From Quercus robur (lineage: Eukaryota; Streptophyta; Magnoliopsida; Fagales; Fagaceae), in the NCBI RefSeq assembly GCF_932294415.1, contig NC_065538.1:79373834-79437833 (forward strand): a DNA stretch of 64,000 bases, given 5' to 3'. This document shows, in pieces, positions 25,584-36,801 of this stretch (within the stretch, counting starts at the first letter, position 1; every line of letters begins with the position of its first letter). The position numbers were made by a program, and so were the translations under genes. Under the pieces are notes generated by a model. It made no database searches, was not told where the DNA came from, and saw only the letters and a program-made list of their open reading frames with translations.

Positions 25584-27089
25584 TTATGGTTTTGAGATAT
25601 CTCTCTCTCTCTCTCTCTTCAGTGGTGAAGTGTTGTTTGACTTGTGTCATTTGGAAATTGCAGTTTTGGAGATTTCCCCTCTAAGGCCAAGCTGACCTTA
25701 TCTTCAGAGAAACTTATCAAAGAGGGGTTCAGTTTTAAGTATGGGATTGAATACATTTATGACCAAACTGTCGAGTACTTCAAAGCCAAGGGCCTGCTGC
25801 AGATATAAGACCTAATGGTTTAGGAGCCTAGTGATGCTCTGGCTTGGTTTTTAGTCCTATTGTGTAACAACATCTAAATTTGCTTGAGTTTCAGTATAAT
25901 AAATAGTTCATTTACCAATAATCTAAAGCAATTTAGTAAGTACGCTTGAAGACATCAAGCTTTTGAAATACATTGCATCTGCTTACCAGCCAAACCAGTG
26001 GCAGATATGCATTTGCTTGGTAAGTGTTGTAGTTTATTTCAAATTGCTTGGACCCATCTCCTCCTAACACATATTTCTATTTCAATTTACTGTAAACCAC
26101 TAAAACTAGCCTAAACTGGGGGCATTAAACGGGATTCCATCTCGATTGTAGATCAACTATACCAAAAACAAAAATCTTGATTCACCAACAAAGGCATAAT
26201 TAACTGCATTAAAAAGGAAAATTGGTTCTGTATAGGGTGTAGATGGTCAGATTTGGGCCAAACGGCTCAGTCATAATCTATGATTACCATTGTCCCAACA
26301 TGCTTTAACTCCATAGGTTGATCGACATTTGGACCACATCACCATCCCCATATTCCATTTTAATTATTTACAATAGAAATATAGCTGCGAGCAAGAACAG
26401 AATCAGTAGAGAAAAGGGGGAAAGAAGAGTAAGCAAAGGAACTTTTGCTGATAAAATAAATTTTCATGTAGAATCTGAACTACCAAATTTTACACTGGTT
26501 GTCAATGTGGAGATATTATTAGGTCTATAACAGTTGAAGTGGTCCTCCAACCAGTAAAATTCTACTATTTGTGCAAATGTGACATCTCCTTTTTTTTCTT
26601 TTAGTTTCTTTATGTTGATTAAAAAGCTAACTAACACATTTATATAGACAATATCGTTTCATTAGTTAGGATGACCATTTTAGCCGTTCTCACTGTAGAC
26701 CTAATAAAGTATTGTCAAGTTTTCGTATATTTTCTATTTTTTAGGGGTGACAATAGACACAGACATGAGACAAAATGACCATATTAAATGCAATTTACTA
26801 CTGCCAAGTCTGCCATGGCCAATTCTAGTAGTCAATCTCATCCTATTGGATAGTCTACTAACAAGGAGGCCGAAAAGAGGGTATCAATTGTGCAGCCTGT
26901 GTTTCTTTTTACAGCCTTTGACTAAGCTGAGGTCCTAGGCTTCTAGTTAGGCCATGCCCATTCTAGGTTTGTCATAACAATAATGTAATATTGATCCCTC
27001 TTACCCCCACATCATGAGAAATAGTACGATAATAAAGTGGTAAACCAATGGGTTTACTTGGTTTTGACAAGTTATCTCTATATATTAAG
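25584..27089 (+). repeat. Duplicated ANR 3' segment, left part
   Basis: It matches 4649-5215 (at 25584-26127) and about 5226-5760 (at about 26500-27089). A ~370-bp block at 26128-26500 is absent from the source copy, so it is either inserted here or lost there. The segment ends at a MITE. Confidence 0.8.
25664..25808 (+). pseudogene. Isolated copy of ANR exon 6
   Basis: The 145-nt exon keeps its acceptor (TTGCAG), reading frame and TAA stop. It encodes the C-terminal 47 residues of ANR with few changes (for example GIEYIYD for GIEDIYD, SSEK for SSDK). No other ANR exon accompanies it: a Helitron lies directly upstream. It cannot make a reductase alone, but it could act as an alternative terminal exon for a transcript entering from the left. 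Confidence 0.9.
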
Positions 27090-27288
27090 TGTGCATTTGG
27101 ATTTGGATGAAAATTATAAATTATTTTACTATTTAGCTTATTTTTTCTACTATTCTTGGGTCCTACTGTACTTTTTGATACTATTCATGGTTCCACTGTA
27201 CTATTTCAACTAACTTTTACCTTTATCTATAGTACTTTCAGTAATAAGTTTTCAGTTTCAGCAAAATATGTAATATCCAAACAGACTC
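27090..27288. mobile_element. MITE with GTTTGGAT-type inverted ends
   Basis: The left end TGTGCATTTGGAT pairs imperfectly with the right end ATCCAAACAGACTCT. The insert interrupts the duplicated ANR flank between TATATTAAG and AAGAGGATTAAG and is absent from the source copy at about 5755, so its presence/absence state is visible. About 200 bp, no ORF. Confidence 0.65.
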
Positions 27289-27316
27289 TAAGAGGATTAA
27301 GTTTTTTTTTTTTTTT

Positions 27317-27545
27317 GGGAAATTGCACTTTACCCACCTGTGGTTTGGCTCGTTTTAACAGTGTCCACCCGTGATTTAAAAGTTATTACTTAACCCACCT
27401 GAGGTGGCCTCCGTTAGACCCCTGTTACCCACCTCTGCCCTTTTTGTTAGAAAATCTCCTTCACTATATAAGCCAAAATTAGAACCCAATCAGAACCCTA
27501 AAAAAAGAAACGAGCTCTCTCCCTATCTCTACCTTAGAACCCTTA
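27317..27545 (+). repeat. Left terminal inverted repeat of the MULE
   Basis: It is inverted relative to 35112-35335 over its full length with scattered mismatches. It includes a TATA-like TATATAAGCC near 27465, which could drive the transposase gene. Confidence 0.85.
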
Positions 27546-27778
27546 AAAATACTCAAACTCATAATCCCTTTCTCTCTTTACTTTGATTGCCAAAGTGAAA
27601 TACCCGAACACTTGCAAGTAAGGAGGAGATGTGCTGAAGCTTGGGTTTTCCTCTATATCAGGTATGAAATGACTTTTTAGGGTTTACCATTGTGTTTATT
27701 CTTGTTCATTGTGTAACAATTGATAAAGGTGATTCGGATTAAAGTTTTTCTGTCATAAAATTAGTGGTTTACCATTGG

Positions 27779-30165
27779 TGTACGTTTTTAGACCCCAGTA
27801 AACTAGATTGTTTAACCTAATTAATTAACTAAGTGAATACTTAGGTTTATTATTCAGATCTAGGTTAAAACAATAATAATCATATAATGTAAAGCAGTAG
27901 AAAATATAAAGAACACAATGATATAATGACCCAGAAAAACAAAACCGGTAAAAAACCTAAAGTATTTAACCTAGTTATCCTCAAGGTAAACAGCAAATCC
28001 ACTATGAAAGAATTGAAGTTTGTACAATAGAACTTAGACCACTAACATTCTATTGCTACCTCGAGTAGAAAACTTACTACCACGACCCCATGATAACTCC
28101 GAGTCCACGGACTACTTCTTTTCTTGGCCTTTGCAACAACACAAGCTCACCTGCTTGTGACTTTGAGACTCCACTCAAAAATTTTGGATCTCCTTAAATG
28201 TTGATCTTGTATGCAGCAACTTCTACAATATTGGATCTTGAGATTCTTCAAGGAATAATATTGATAAAAGACATTAGAAAGCTTTTGGGTACAAAACCCT
28301 AGATCTACAAAAGAGGTACAAGATGCACTCTAATCTCTTTAAAAAATTCTGAAAACCCCACCTAAGGTTAGTTTATAATGTCCTTTAAATATTGGAAAAA
28401 ACGGCTCACAATTTAGGCTTCAAACGGTTAAGTTATGGGCTTTTTACGTTTGCTGATTTTTGCTGATATACGATTTTCGATTGATCGAGTACCAATCGAA
28501 CGAAATAGCTTGTAACTCATTTTCTTCATCCTGAACTTGAGTTTTTTGTCTTGGACTTCAATGTAGACCATTCTAAACCAATGAGACTTAGTTTTTGTCA
28601 TGCTTTGTCATGATTTGCCAACATTACAAACTCAAAACCTAACAATCTCCCCCTTTGGCAATCCGTGACAAAACACACATACAACATAATGCCCATATAC
28701 AATAAAATGCCCAAATATATCACAAATCCTAATCTAAGACTCCTAACCTAGAAGTTGCAAGAAGAGGTAGAAGGTCTTGATCAAAATGTACCTATCTTTC
28801 CTAAAAACACTCAAAAAAACACATCACCGCATGTGTGGAAAGAAAAACATATAAACAATAATATGGAACACAATATAAAAACAAAAGTAAACTAACTCTC
28901 CCCCTAAGTTAGATACATCAAAAAGTTTTTATATTCTCCCCCTTTCAAAAACAATTTTATCTCCCCCTAAAAAAACATTTTAAAAACCTTTTTAAACAGG
29001 ATTCCTACCACATTTCATCTATTTCTCCCCCTTTTTGTCACGTATTGACAAAGAAAACTCAAACAAAGAGTAAACAAAAACATACGCAACAAAAGTCACG
29101 AGCAAATAGAGAATCAAGGAAACAAAAGAATCTAGCTCTATAGAGAATAGAGGCAACTCCCTCTATGAAGAGCAACAACTCCCTCTAAGAACAAAAAAGG
29201 TTAAAAAAAAACTTTTCTCCCTCTATAAAAATAGGAAAAACAAAACATGTTTTAGGAAAAATAGTTTTGAGGAAAATCTAGCTTTGATACCACTTATACG
29301 TTTTTAGACCCTTGTAAACTAGATTGTTTAACCTAATTAATTAATTAAGTGAATACTTAGGTTTATTATTTAGATCTAGGTTAAAACAATAACAATCATA
29401 TCATGTAAAGCAGCGGAAAATATAAAGAACACAATGATATGATGACCTAGGAAAACCAAACCTGGTAAAAAACTTGGGGAGGATTTAACCTAGCTATCCT
29501 CAAGGTAAAAAGAAAATCCACTATGAAAGAATTGAAGTTTGTACAATAGAATTTAGACCACTAACATTCTATTGCTACCTCGAGTAGAAAACTTACTATC
29601 ACGACCTTATGATAGCTTCGAGTCCACGGACTGCTTCTTTCCTCGGTCTTTGCAATAACACAAGCTCACCTGCTTGTGACTTTGAGACTCCACTAAAAGG
29701 TTTTGGATCTCCTTAAATGTTGATGTTGTATGCAGCAACTTCTACAACACCGGATCATGAGATTCTTTAAGGAATAACACTGGTAGAAGACATTAGAGAG
29801 CATTTGGGTACAAAACCCTAGATCTACAAAAGAGGCATAAGATACACTTTAATATCTCTAAAAAACTCTGAAAACCTCACCTAAGGTTAGTTTATAATGT
29901 CCTTTAAATACTGGAAAAAACAGCTCGCGATTTGGGCTTTAAACGGTCAAGTTATGAGCTTTTTATGTTTGCTGGTTTTTGCTGATATGCGATTTTCAAT
30001 TGATCGAGTACCAATCAAACGAAATAGCTTGTAACTCATTTTTTTCATCCTGAACTTGAGGTTTTTTTTTTTTTTTTTGTCTTGAACTTCAATGTAGACC
30101 ATTCTAAACTAATGAGACTTAGTTTTTGTCATGGTTTGCCAACATTACAAACTCAAAACCTAACA
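27779..30165 (-). mobile_element. Compact non-autonomous LTR element nested in the MULE
   Basis: Two direct LTRs (27779-28644 and 29295-30165) enclose only ~650 bp. A 5-bp target duplication ATTGG lies on both sides (27774-27778 and 30166-30170). On the minus strand a primer-binding site TGGTATCAAAGC follows the upstream LTR and a polypurine tract (CCAAAGGGGGAGA) precedes the downstream one. There is no coding capacity, so it is a short internally reduced, probably Copia-related element. Its polypurine-side sequence is nearly the same as in the element at 11293-18163. The LTRs differ by roughly 7% in the ~130 bp I compared, so it is not recent. Confidence 0.88.
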
Positions 30166-30424
30166 ATTGGTGTGTTTGTTCTTTTATAGTTGACATTGAT
30201 GACTGTGGTCCCTAGGAATACTTTAGTTAGATGCATCTTTAGGTTGTTTGTGGTCCTATGGAGACAAATTTTTTAGTTGGTTGTGTTTCTTGTCTCTAAC
30301 CCCATGTTAAATGGTATTTTATGTGCAACTGAAATTATTTTGCTTTTGTCATTGGTGCTCTGTGTGCATGTGTTGGTTATGTATTTAATTATTGTTGTTT
30401 GTGCATGTGTTTCAACTCCTGCAG

Positions 30425-32696
30425 ATGGCTACTGAAATTCATTTTGATTTTACTATTCACCATAGTGGGACTTCTGAGTGGAACCCTGGTTTAGAGCATG
30501 TAGGTGGTGAGGTATCTACAATGGATAATGTTGATTCAGATCTACTAAGTCATTTTGAGATACAAGACATTTGTGCTGAGGCTGGGGAACCCATTAACAG
30601 TAAGATTTATTATTTAATACCTGGTAGTGACTTAGAGTAAGGGTTAATGTTAATTACTTCAGAAGATGATGTGATCTACATGTGTGAACTACATGCTGAA
30701 TGCCCAACCAATGAAATCACACTTTATGTAGAACTTGAAGTTGAACCAATTGCTGTTGAAGAACTTATAGTTGAACTAGATCAACCAATTGCAATAGACC
30801 AGCCATGGGAAATGAATGATGAAGATGATGATACTGATTGTGAGGAGGTGACCAATACTGTTAGATCATTTGTGGTTGACCAAAATGATGTTAGTGAAGA
30901 ACCTGTTGAGGGTTTAAAGGATGGTAGTGTTGGTGGAGCTGTGCATGTGGATGACCATGCTACCCATGGATAAACTGTTGGTAGTGAAGATGTTCATGTG
31001 GATGAACTTGATTGGCTAGATGAAGGGTATGAAGGACTAGATTATCTTGATGACATATTTGGTACTCAGAACAATGAGGTGCCCAATATGAGAGAGCATC
31101 AAAGAGATACTGAAAATGTAAACGAGGGAGATGGTATGAGAAAGCCAGTTACAAATAATGGAAAGAGACCAGAAGTTGCTGTCAATGATTAAGCTGTTGC
31201 CAGTGATTAAGCTGGTGATGATAATGATTACGCTGAAAAAGCTCTTGATGATGATGACACTAGGAGCATAAACAATTTAGAGGATTAGGATGAAAGGGTG
31301 AGATGTCTAGAGTTTAATGAGAAGATTGGCATGAGTAACCCTCAGTTATGTAAGGGTATGAAGTTTTTAAATGGAAAGGTGTTTAGGGCTGCCTTGAGGG
31401 AATATGCAGTGAAAAAGTTTGTGGACATTAAGTTCAAGCTTAATGAAAAGACCAAAATTTTTGTCCACTGCAAGTATGAATGTGGTTGGAGGGTATATGC
31501 ATCACAGATTTCAGGGGAGTTAACCTTTCAGATAAAGACCATGGTTCCAACTTGTACATGTGGGAGGACATTCAAGCATAGCTAGGTCACTTCTACATAT
31601 GTGGCTAGGAAATACTTAGATGATTTCAACAAAAACCCTGATTGGGCAGTTTCTGGTGTAAAGCATCGAGTTATGCAGGATGTGTCTGTGGACTTGAGCA
31701 TAAATCAAGTGTACAGAGCTAAAAGGAAAACTAGAGAGTTCATACTAGGTGATGAGAGGTTGCAGTATGGGAAGCTTAGGGACTATGCAGGGATGATAAG
31801 AGTAACTGATGTGGGGAGCAAGGTGATTTTGCAAACAGAGATTACTAAGCCTAACACACAACCTAAGTTCAAGAGGATATATGTGAGATACAATGCACAG
31901 AAAGTTGGATTCTTGGTAGGGTGTAGGCCACTTGTAGGATTAGATGGTTGCCACTTGAAGGGCAAGTTTGGTGGACATATATTATCAACAACTGCAAGGG
32001 ATGAGAATGACAATATTTTCCCTGTTGCATTAGGTTTAGTTGAGCAAGAAAATAAGGATTCTTAGGTGTGGTTTTTACAAACATTTGTAGATGATATTGG
32101 AAGGCCAGATGAGCTGAATATGGTATTCATTTCAGATAGGCAGAGGGTAATACAATTCACTTGCTTTTTGAGGTTGCTGTTTGTTCTTAATCATTACATT
32201 TCTACTTTTTAAAAGTTTTGTTTTTATTCTTAGGCAGATGGTGTTCATTTTTGTTCTTTGGATGTTTTTTTATTGTATTTATGATAACCAATGATTGATA
32301 CCTGTCATGGAGATATTGTTCCCAACAGTTGAACATAAATTTTGTGTGAAACATATTTACAACAACTTTAAGTTAAACTTCAATGGTTTAGAATTGAAGG
32401 CTGCATTATGGAGCTATGTTGCAGCAACAACAGTTAAGGAGTTTGAGAAGAGAATGCAAGATATGAAGGAATTGGACAAAGAAGCATGGGAGTATTAAGC
32501 AGACATCCAACCAACCCAATGGACCAAGTCACATTTCCCTTTAAGGGCCATCTCTGATTGTTATGTGAACAATCTTAGTGAATCATTTAATTCTATGATA
32601 CTAGAAGTTAGGAATAAGCCTATTATTGTCATGCTAGAGTGGATTAGGGTTAGGTTGATGACTAGAACGTACAGTAAGAGGACTGAGACTTGAGAG
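30425..32696 (+). pseudogene. MuDR-type MULE transposase, decayed by in-frame stops
   Basis: One frame runs from ATG 30425 to 32065: an acidic N-terminal region, a MuDR DNA-binding/zinc-finger domain (VFRAALREYAVKKF; HCKYECGWRVYAS; CTCGRTFKHS, about 31375-31585), then the DDE transposase core (VGCRPLVGLDGCHLKGKFGG; VALGLVEQENKDS). After a probable intron the core continues at about 32295 (FPTVEHKFCVKHIYNNFK) to NNLSESFNSMI and MLEWIRVRLMTR. The catalytic D of GLDGCHLKG and the D of FISDRQ are present. Several in-frame stops interrupt it: at about 30638, 30971, 31190, 31208, 31286, 31583 and 32063, and also downstream. No frameshift is evident up to 32065. It acted in the nucleus, cutting and moving the element. 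The SWIM zinc finger is not recognised. Confidence 0.88.
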
Positions 32697-32829
32697 GTAA
32701 AAAGAATTTGTAAGTAAAGCAAGAATGTGTTCATTATGACAATTATATTACAAATCTATTTTTGATGTAAGACAATTCTTTTTGTAGGGACAAAAAAGAC
32801 AAGGAACAAGCACTGACCAACCAAGTCAG

Positions 32830-33480
32830 AGTGCAACTTCAGTACCTTAGCCAACAAGTTAGCTAGCCAAGAGGTTTGTAAGGCAGCCACCCTGGTTTGC
32901 AAGGCAGCCACCCCGGTTTGTCAACCAGGCAGTTAGGCAACTAGCCACCTAGGCAACCACCAAGGAGATTTGCAAGGCAGCCACCTTAGTTTGCCAAGCA
33001 AGCAGGTAGGTAGCCAACTAGCCAACCAACCGGCTAGCCAGCCAGGTAACCACCATGGAAATTTGCAAGGCAACCAACCACCAAGGTAGCTAACCAGGCA
33101 ACCAATCAGCAAACAAGGCAGTCAACAAGATTAGCAAACAAGAAGGCCAACCAAGCAACCACCATTCAGGCAAGGTAGCTACCTAGATCTACAAACAAGG
33201 TAGCCAACCAGCAAGCAAGGCACCCAATTGGACCAGTAAACAATGCAGCCAAGTAAACATCCAGTCAACCAACAAGTGGGGTAGCTAGCCATTTAACAAG
33301 AAAGCCAACCACCCATCAAGCTAGTCAACTAGCCATAAAAGCAGCCAGTGAGGCAGCCAACAAGCAAACCCTACACATAGCCAACTGAAACATCTGCTTC
33401 AGCTTTAAGCAGACTACCACCATCTGTAGTAGATTCAAGCATACCACCACCAAGTAAAGCACCTACAGCTTAATGGTTCT
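32830..33480 (+). repeat. Low-complexity GCCA/ACCA-rich segment at the transposase 3' end
   Basis: Over 500 bp are built from irregular repeats of words such as AAGGCAGCCACC, CAACCAGGCAACC and TAGCCAACCA. In phase they would encode Gln/Pro/Ser/Thr-rich sequence, like the disordered C-terminal tails of plant MULE transposases. Drift of the repeats hides the original frame. Confidence 0.6.
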
Positions 33481-34497
33481 CATACAGCCAGCTCATCTCT
33501 CATACTCTTAAGGAAACATAGGACATAAGAAAACTTCTATTTTAGTTATATACACAAACATAAATACCACCCTTTATACTTACATAAAATACTGGATTAG
33601 ATCTTGATATGGAGTTGCTATTATTTTGTAGCCTCCAAGGGGGTTAGTACCACCAAGGGTAGTTGGGAGCAGTCATCTGTTCTTATATGGGAGAGAAGGT
33701 GGATTAAGAGCTGAGACATCTGGTGCAATGTTTTCAACAAGTATGGGCAAAGGTAAGGACAAGAGCAAGGGCAAGGGCAAGGTCTTTGGGAAATAAAGAT
33801 TGGAGAATGTGCAAACAGAAACTTTACTTTTTTTGTTATTGTGCATGTCTGATAGTGGCATGTCACCAATTTTTTGTTATTGTACAGAACTTTATACTGT
33901 AAAGTTATTTTGTTATTGTCTTAGTGGGGATAGAACCACCTATTATGTAGATGAAATTTGGCAGTGTTTAGCCATTAATGTTAGGTGGAGTCCACTTGTT
34001 TTGAACAATGCTTATTATATATGTATGGAATGGTACTCTTGCTTTAAAACATATTTCTTTATGTTTCTTCAATTGATGTAAACAAAATCTTGTGGGGTGC
34101 ATGTCCTTGCCTACCTAATTGATGTAAAACATACACAATCTTTATAAAGAATAACAAATTGCATACCCTATTCAAGTTACAAGAACACATTACATAAATA
34201 ACACATTACAAGGCAGCATTACACATTACATAAACAAGGCAATATGCTCTATTCAAATTACAAGATCACATTACATAAAGAAGGTAGCATTACATAAACA
34301 ATAACATATTACATAAAGAAGAACACATCACATAAAGAACAAATTGCATACTCTATTCAAATAAACAACAACATTACATAGTGTCAAATACATGGAATAC
34401 ACTTGTCAAAAGTGGTAGTACCCAAAATTATACAATAACTACAACAACTTGCCTTCAAGGCAGACTCAATGGCTTTGTTCCAAATTCTCCCATCCTA

Positions 34498-35142
34498 CTA
34501 AAAAACACAAAAAATAGCAAAAAACCCCCATGACACAACAAGTACAAATTTGTACTTCTGTAATTTCTCTTTAGCTATCCTCTCTCTCACCCTAGTTTTT
34601 TCTTCCCTTCGCTTGGCTATGTTTTCCCTCTCAATAGCTTCTGTTTCCCTATCACTAGCCTTCTTTTCCTTTTCCTCTACAACTCTTGCTTGATTCTTGT
34701 ACATATTGTATCTTGCAAGGACAATGGGTGCAACTTCAAACCCACGATTACATGTTTTGTCATCCAACCACCTAAAGTATTTACAAGTAGGTTCATCATC
34801 CTATAAACAAAATCAAATTAGGGTTATTCATAAAGCCAACAAAACTAGAAAACCAACATAACCAGAAAATAAAAAAAATAAAAAAAGGAAAAAAAAATCT
34901 GAAAACTAACCATTACTCACCACATCATAGTAGCTGCACCCATAAAACCTTCTCCCAAAATTGTTCAAGGTTAGAGCAGTTCGACTGGTGACTGGAACTC
35001 GAGTAATAATTTGAAGAAGACATGTTCTGATTTCACTTTGGCAATCGGAGTACAGAGAGAACTGGGTTTGGAGATTTTTAGGGATCTTGATATAGAGGAA
35101 ATGGGTTTGGGGTTCTAAGGTAGAGAGAGAGAGAGAGCTCAT
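34498..35142 (-). CDS. GRF-type zinc-finger protein carried by the MULE (two exons)
   Basis: Exon 1 is 35142-34921 (donor GTGAGT) and exon 2 is 34800-34498 (acceptor TATAG). They join in frame for about 174 residues. The joined part reads GRRFYGCSYYDV, then DDEPTCKYFRW, then DDKTCNRG: the Arg-Arg-Phe/C...C core of GRF zinc fingers. A Lys/Glu/Arg-rich coiled coil follows (EEKEKKASDRETEAIEREN...) and then a hydrophobic C-terminal segment (FVLVVSWGFFAIFCVF) that looks like a membrane anchor. The first cysteine pair of the motif is weak. GRF proteins of this short form are common in plants and their role is largely unknown. Unlike the neighbouring transposase, the frame is open. The inverted repeat at 35112-35335 would supply its promoter. 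It may be captured cargo or a second element protein. Confidence 0.6.
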
Positions 35143-35335
35143 TCCTTTTTTTAGGGTTCTAATTGGGTTTTAATTTTGGCTTATATAGTAAAGGGGATTT
35201 TCTAACGGAAAGGGCAGAGGTGGGTAACGGGGGTCTAACGGAGGCCACCTCAGGTGGGTTAAGTGATAATTTTTAAACCACGGGTAAATACTGTTAAAAT
35301 GGGCCAAACCACAGGTGGGTAAAGTGCAATTTCCC
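35112..35335 (-). repeat. Right terminal inverted repeat of the MULE
   Basis: Partner of 27317-27545. It contains the inward-facing TATA-like TATATAAGCC (minus strand, near 35185) upstream of the GRF gene and overlaps its first codons. Confidence 0.85.
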
Positions 35336-35345
35336 TTTTTTTTTT

Positions 35346-36317
35346 AATAGAAGGATCAAGAAAGTTAATAATTTCCTTTTTAATTTCCAAAAATACCTCT
35401 AATTTAATTAACTTATCCTTATTCTTAAAACATAAAAAATGGGGTTAAAACCGTAAAGTTAAACAAACAAAAATTAAAAACAAAAAACCTATACTAGATA
35501 GATACAAAGTTCCTATCCAACTTATCACCCAAAAAAAAAAAAAAAAAAAAAAAAAGTGCTCAGAGGCTCTTTTAATTTTTTTTTTTTTGGGGAAAAAAGT
35601 TAATAATCTCAATTGATCAAAATTTGGATTGTTGTATTTTCTAATCACAAAAATACCTAGCCATTGAGCACGCACTCATTTATCTATTTTTTTTTTTTGT
35701 AAAGATTAATAGTTTTCATTTATTATAATTTGAAGTAGCTACATTTAAAAATAAATTATAAAAAAAAAAAAAAAGAAAGAAAGAAAGAAAGAAAGAAGGT
35801 TTGCCACTGGTTTTGGCTGGCAAAGCAGATGCAACGATTAAAAACAAAATTTTAAGTCCAAGCCCTCCCCCTCTCCATAGCATCCGATTGCCATAAAAAA
35901 TCTCTCTAAATAGATTAATAACAGACAAAAATTTTGTTGATCAACGAATACCTTTTACCTTTATTATTTTTAAAGAAGAGTTATTAGATTCGTATTTTCC
36001 TCTCCCATTAGCCAATCTAATCCTATTGGATAGCCTATCAGCAAGGAGGCCCAAAAGGTGTCTGTTTCCCCTACAGCATGGGCTATATTAACCAATATCC
36101 TACTTTCTTTTTACAACCTAGCTTTAAAAAGGATCCTAGGTTCCTAGCTGGGCCAGGTTCGCTTGGGCTGCTTGTTATTATGTCTAACCTTTAGAGCTAC
36201 AATCTGGACCATTCCCTCATAGAAGGCCGTAGTTAGGAAACACGATTGACCCATTTGATGTACTTCAAGTTCAAGGCCTATAATCCATATATACAAGGTT
36301 TTAGTTTTACATCATAA
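35346..36317 (+). repeat. Duplicated ANR 3' flank, right part
   Basis: It continues the homology of 5765-6943 after the MULE: TTTCCAAAAATACCTCTAATT, AAAATGGGGTTAAAACCGT, GAGGCTCTTTTAATT, then TACAATCTGGACC and CATTTGATGTACTTCAAG. It includes a (GAAA)n tract at 35775-35798. The homology stops at about 36317. Confidence 0.8.
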
Positions 36318-36791
36318 GAGTGTTAGTATTGGTGGTGCTAAAAAGTTAAATTGTTATTTTTAGAGCTTTTCAGCACTATCTTATATAAAAAGTGTACAAC
36401 ACAAGTAGTGTTATAGATAAATTTTTTACCTACTTAGCTACAATGCACAGCCATTTATGGCTATACACTGTAGCTCAAACCTAAAAGCAAATAATATTTT
36501 TTATTCCCACCACTCATTAAAATAATGTTTCTTTCTTTCTTTTCTCTATTTCTTTTTTCCTTTTGCCGTTTCACTCATTCTCTCTTTCTCAAAAACAAAA
36601 CTCTCACCTCTCTCTCAATCTCTTGCCCATCATCCTCCTCATCAAACTCTCACCTCTGATTCGTCCATCATCCTCACCATTTTGATCGGCATGAAGCTTA
36701 AATTTTTTTTTCCCTCTCTTTTTTTCTTTCTTTCAGCGATGGAAAAGAGAGAGCTAGCGAAATGAGGGAGGAAAGTGAAAGAACTTTTACA
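36318..36791. other. Intergenic, no gene seen
   Basis: AT- and CT-rich sequence (for example 36528-36625) with a short 'ggctatacactgtagc / gctacaatgcacagcc' inverted pair near 36432-36475. No coding support. Confidence 0.45.
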
Positions 36792-36801
36792 AAATGAAGA
36801 C

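Larger units (their letters stand above)
27317..35335 (+). mobile_element. Mutator-like element (MULE) with transposase and antisense GRF gene
   Basis: Long terminal inverted repeats of about 225 bp (27317-27545 and 35112-35335) start GGGAAATTGCACTTTACCC. A run of at least nine T on each side is consistent with the 9-bp target duplication of MULEs. The element interrupts the duplicated ANR flank, which is continuous at about 5760 in the source copy. Inside, left to right: a nested compact LTR element (27779-30165), a decayed MuDR-type transposase (30425-32696), its repetitive tail (32830-33480), and a minus-strand GRF zinc-finger gene (34498-35142). Each inverted repeat carries a TATA-like CTATATAAGCC facing inward. 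Total 8.0 kb, of which 2.4 kb is the nested insert. Confidence 0.92.

Noticed and set aside
29000-29300. CTCCCCCT-rich stretch taken at first for a CRISPR-like or minisatellite array
   Set aside because: It is the antisense, polypurine-type internal region of the compact LTR element; spacing is irregular.
33621-33869. Minus-strand Pro/Cys repeat ORF (CPCPCSCPYLCPYL)
   Set aside because: Complement of a GGGCAAGG/GGACAAGA microsatellite at the 3' end of the MULE; not a protein.
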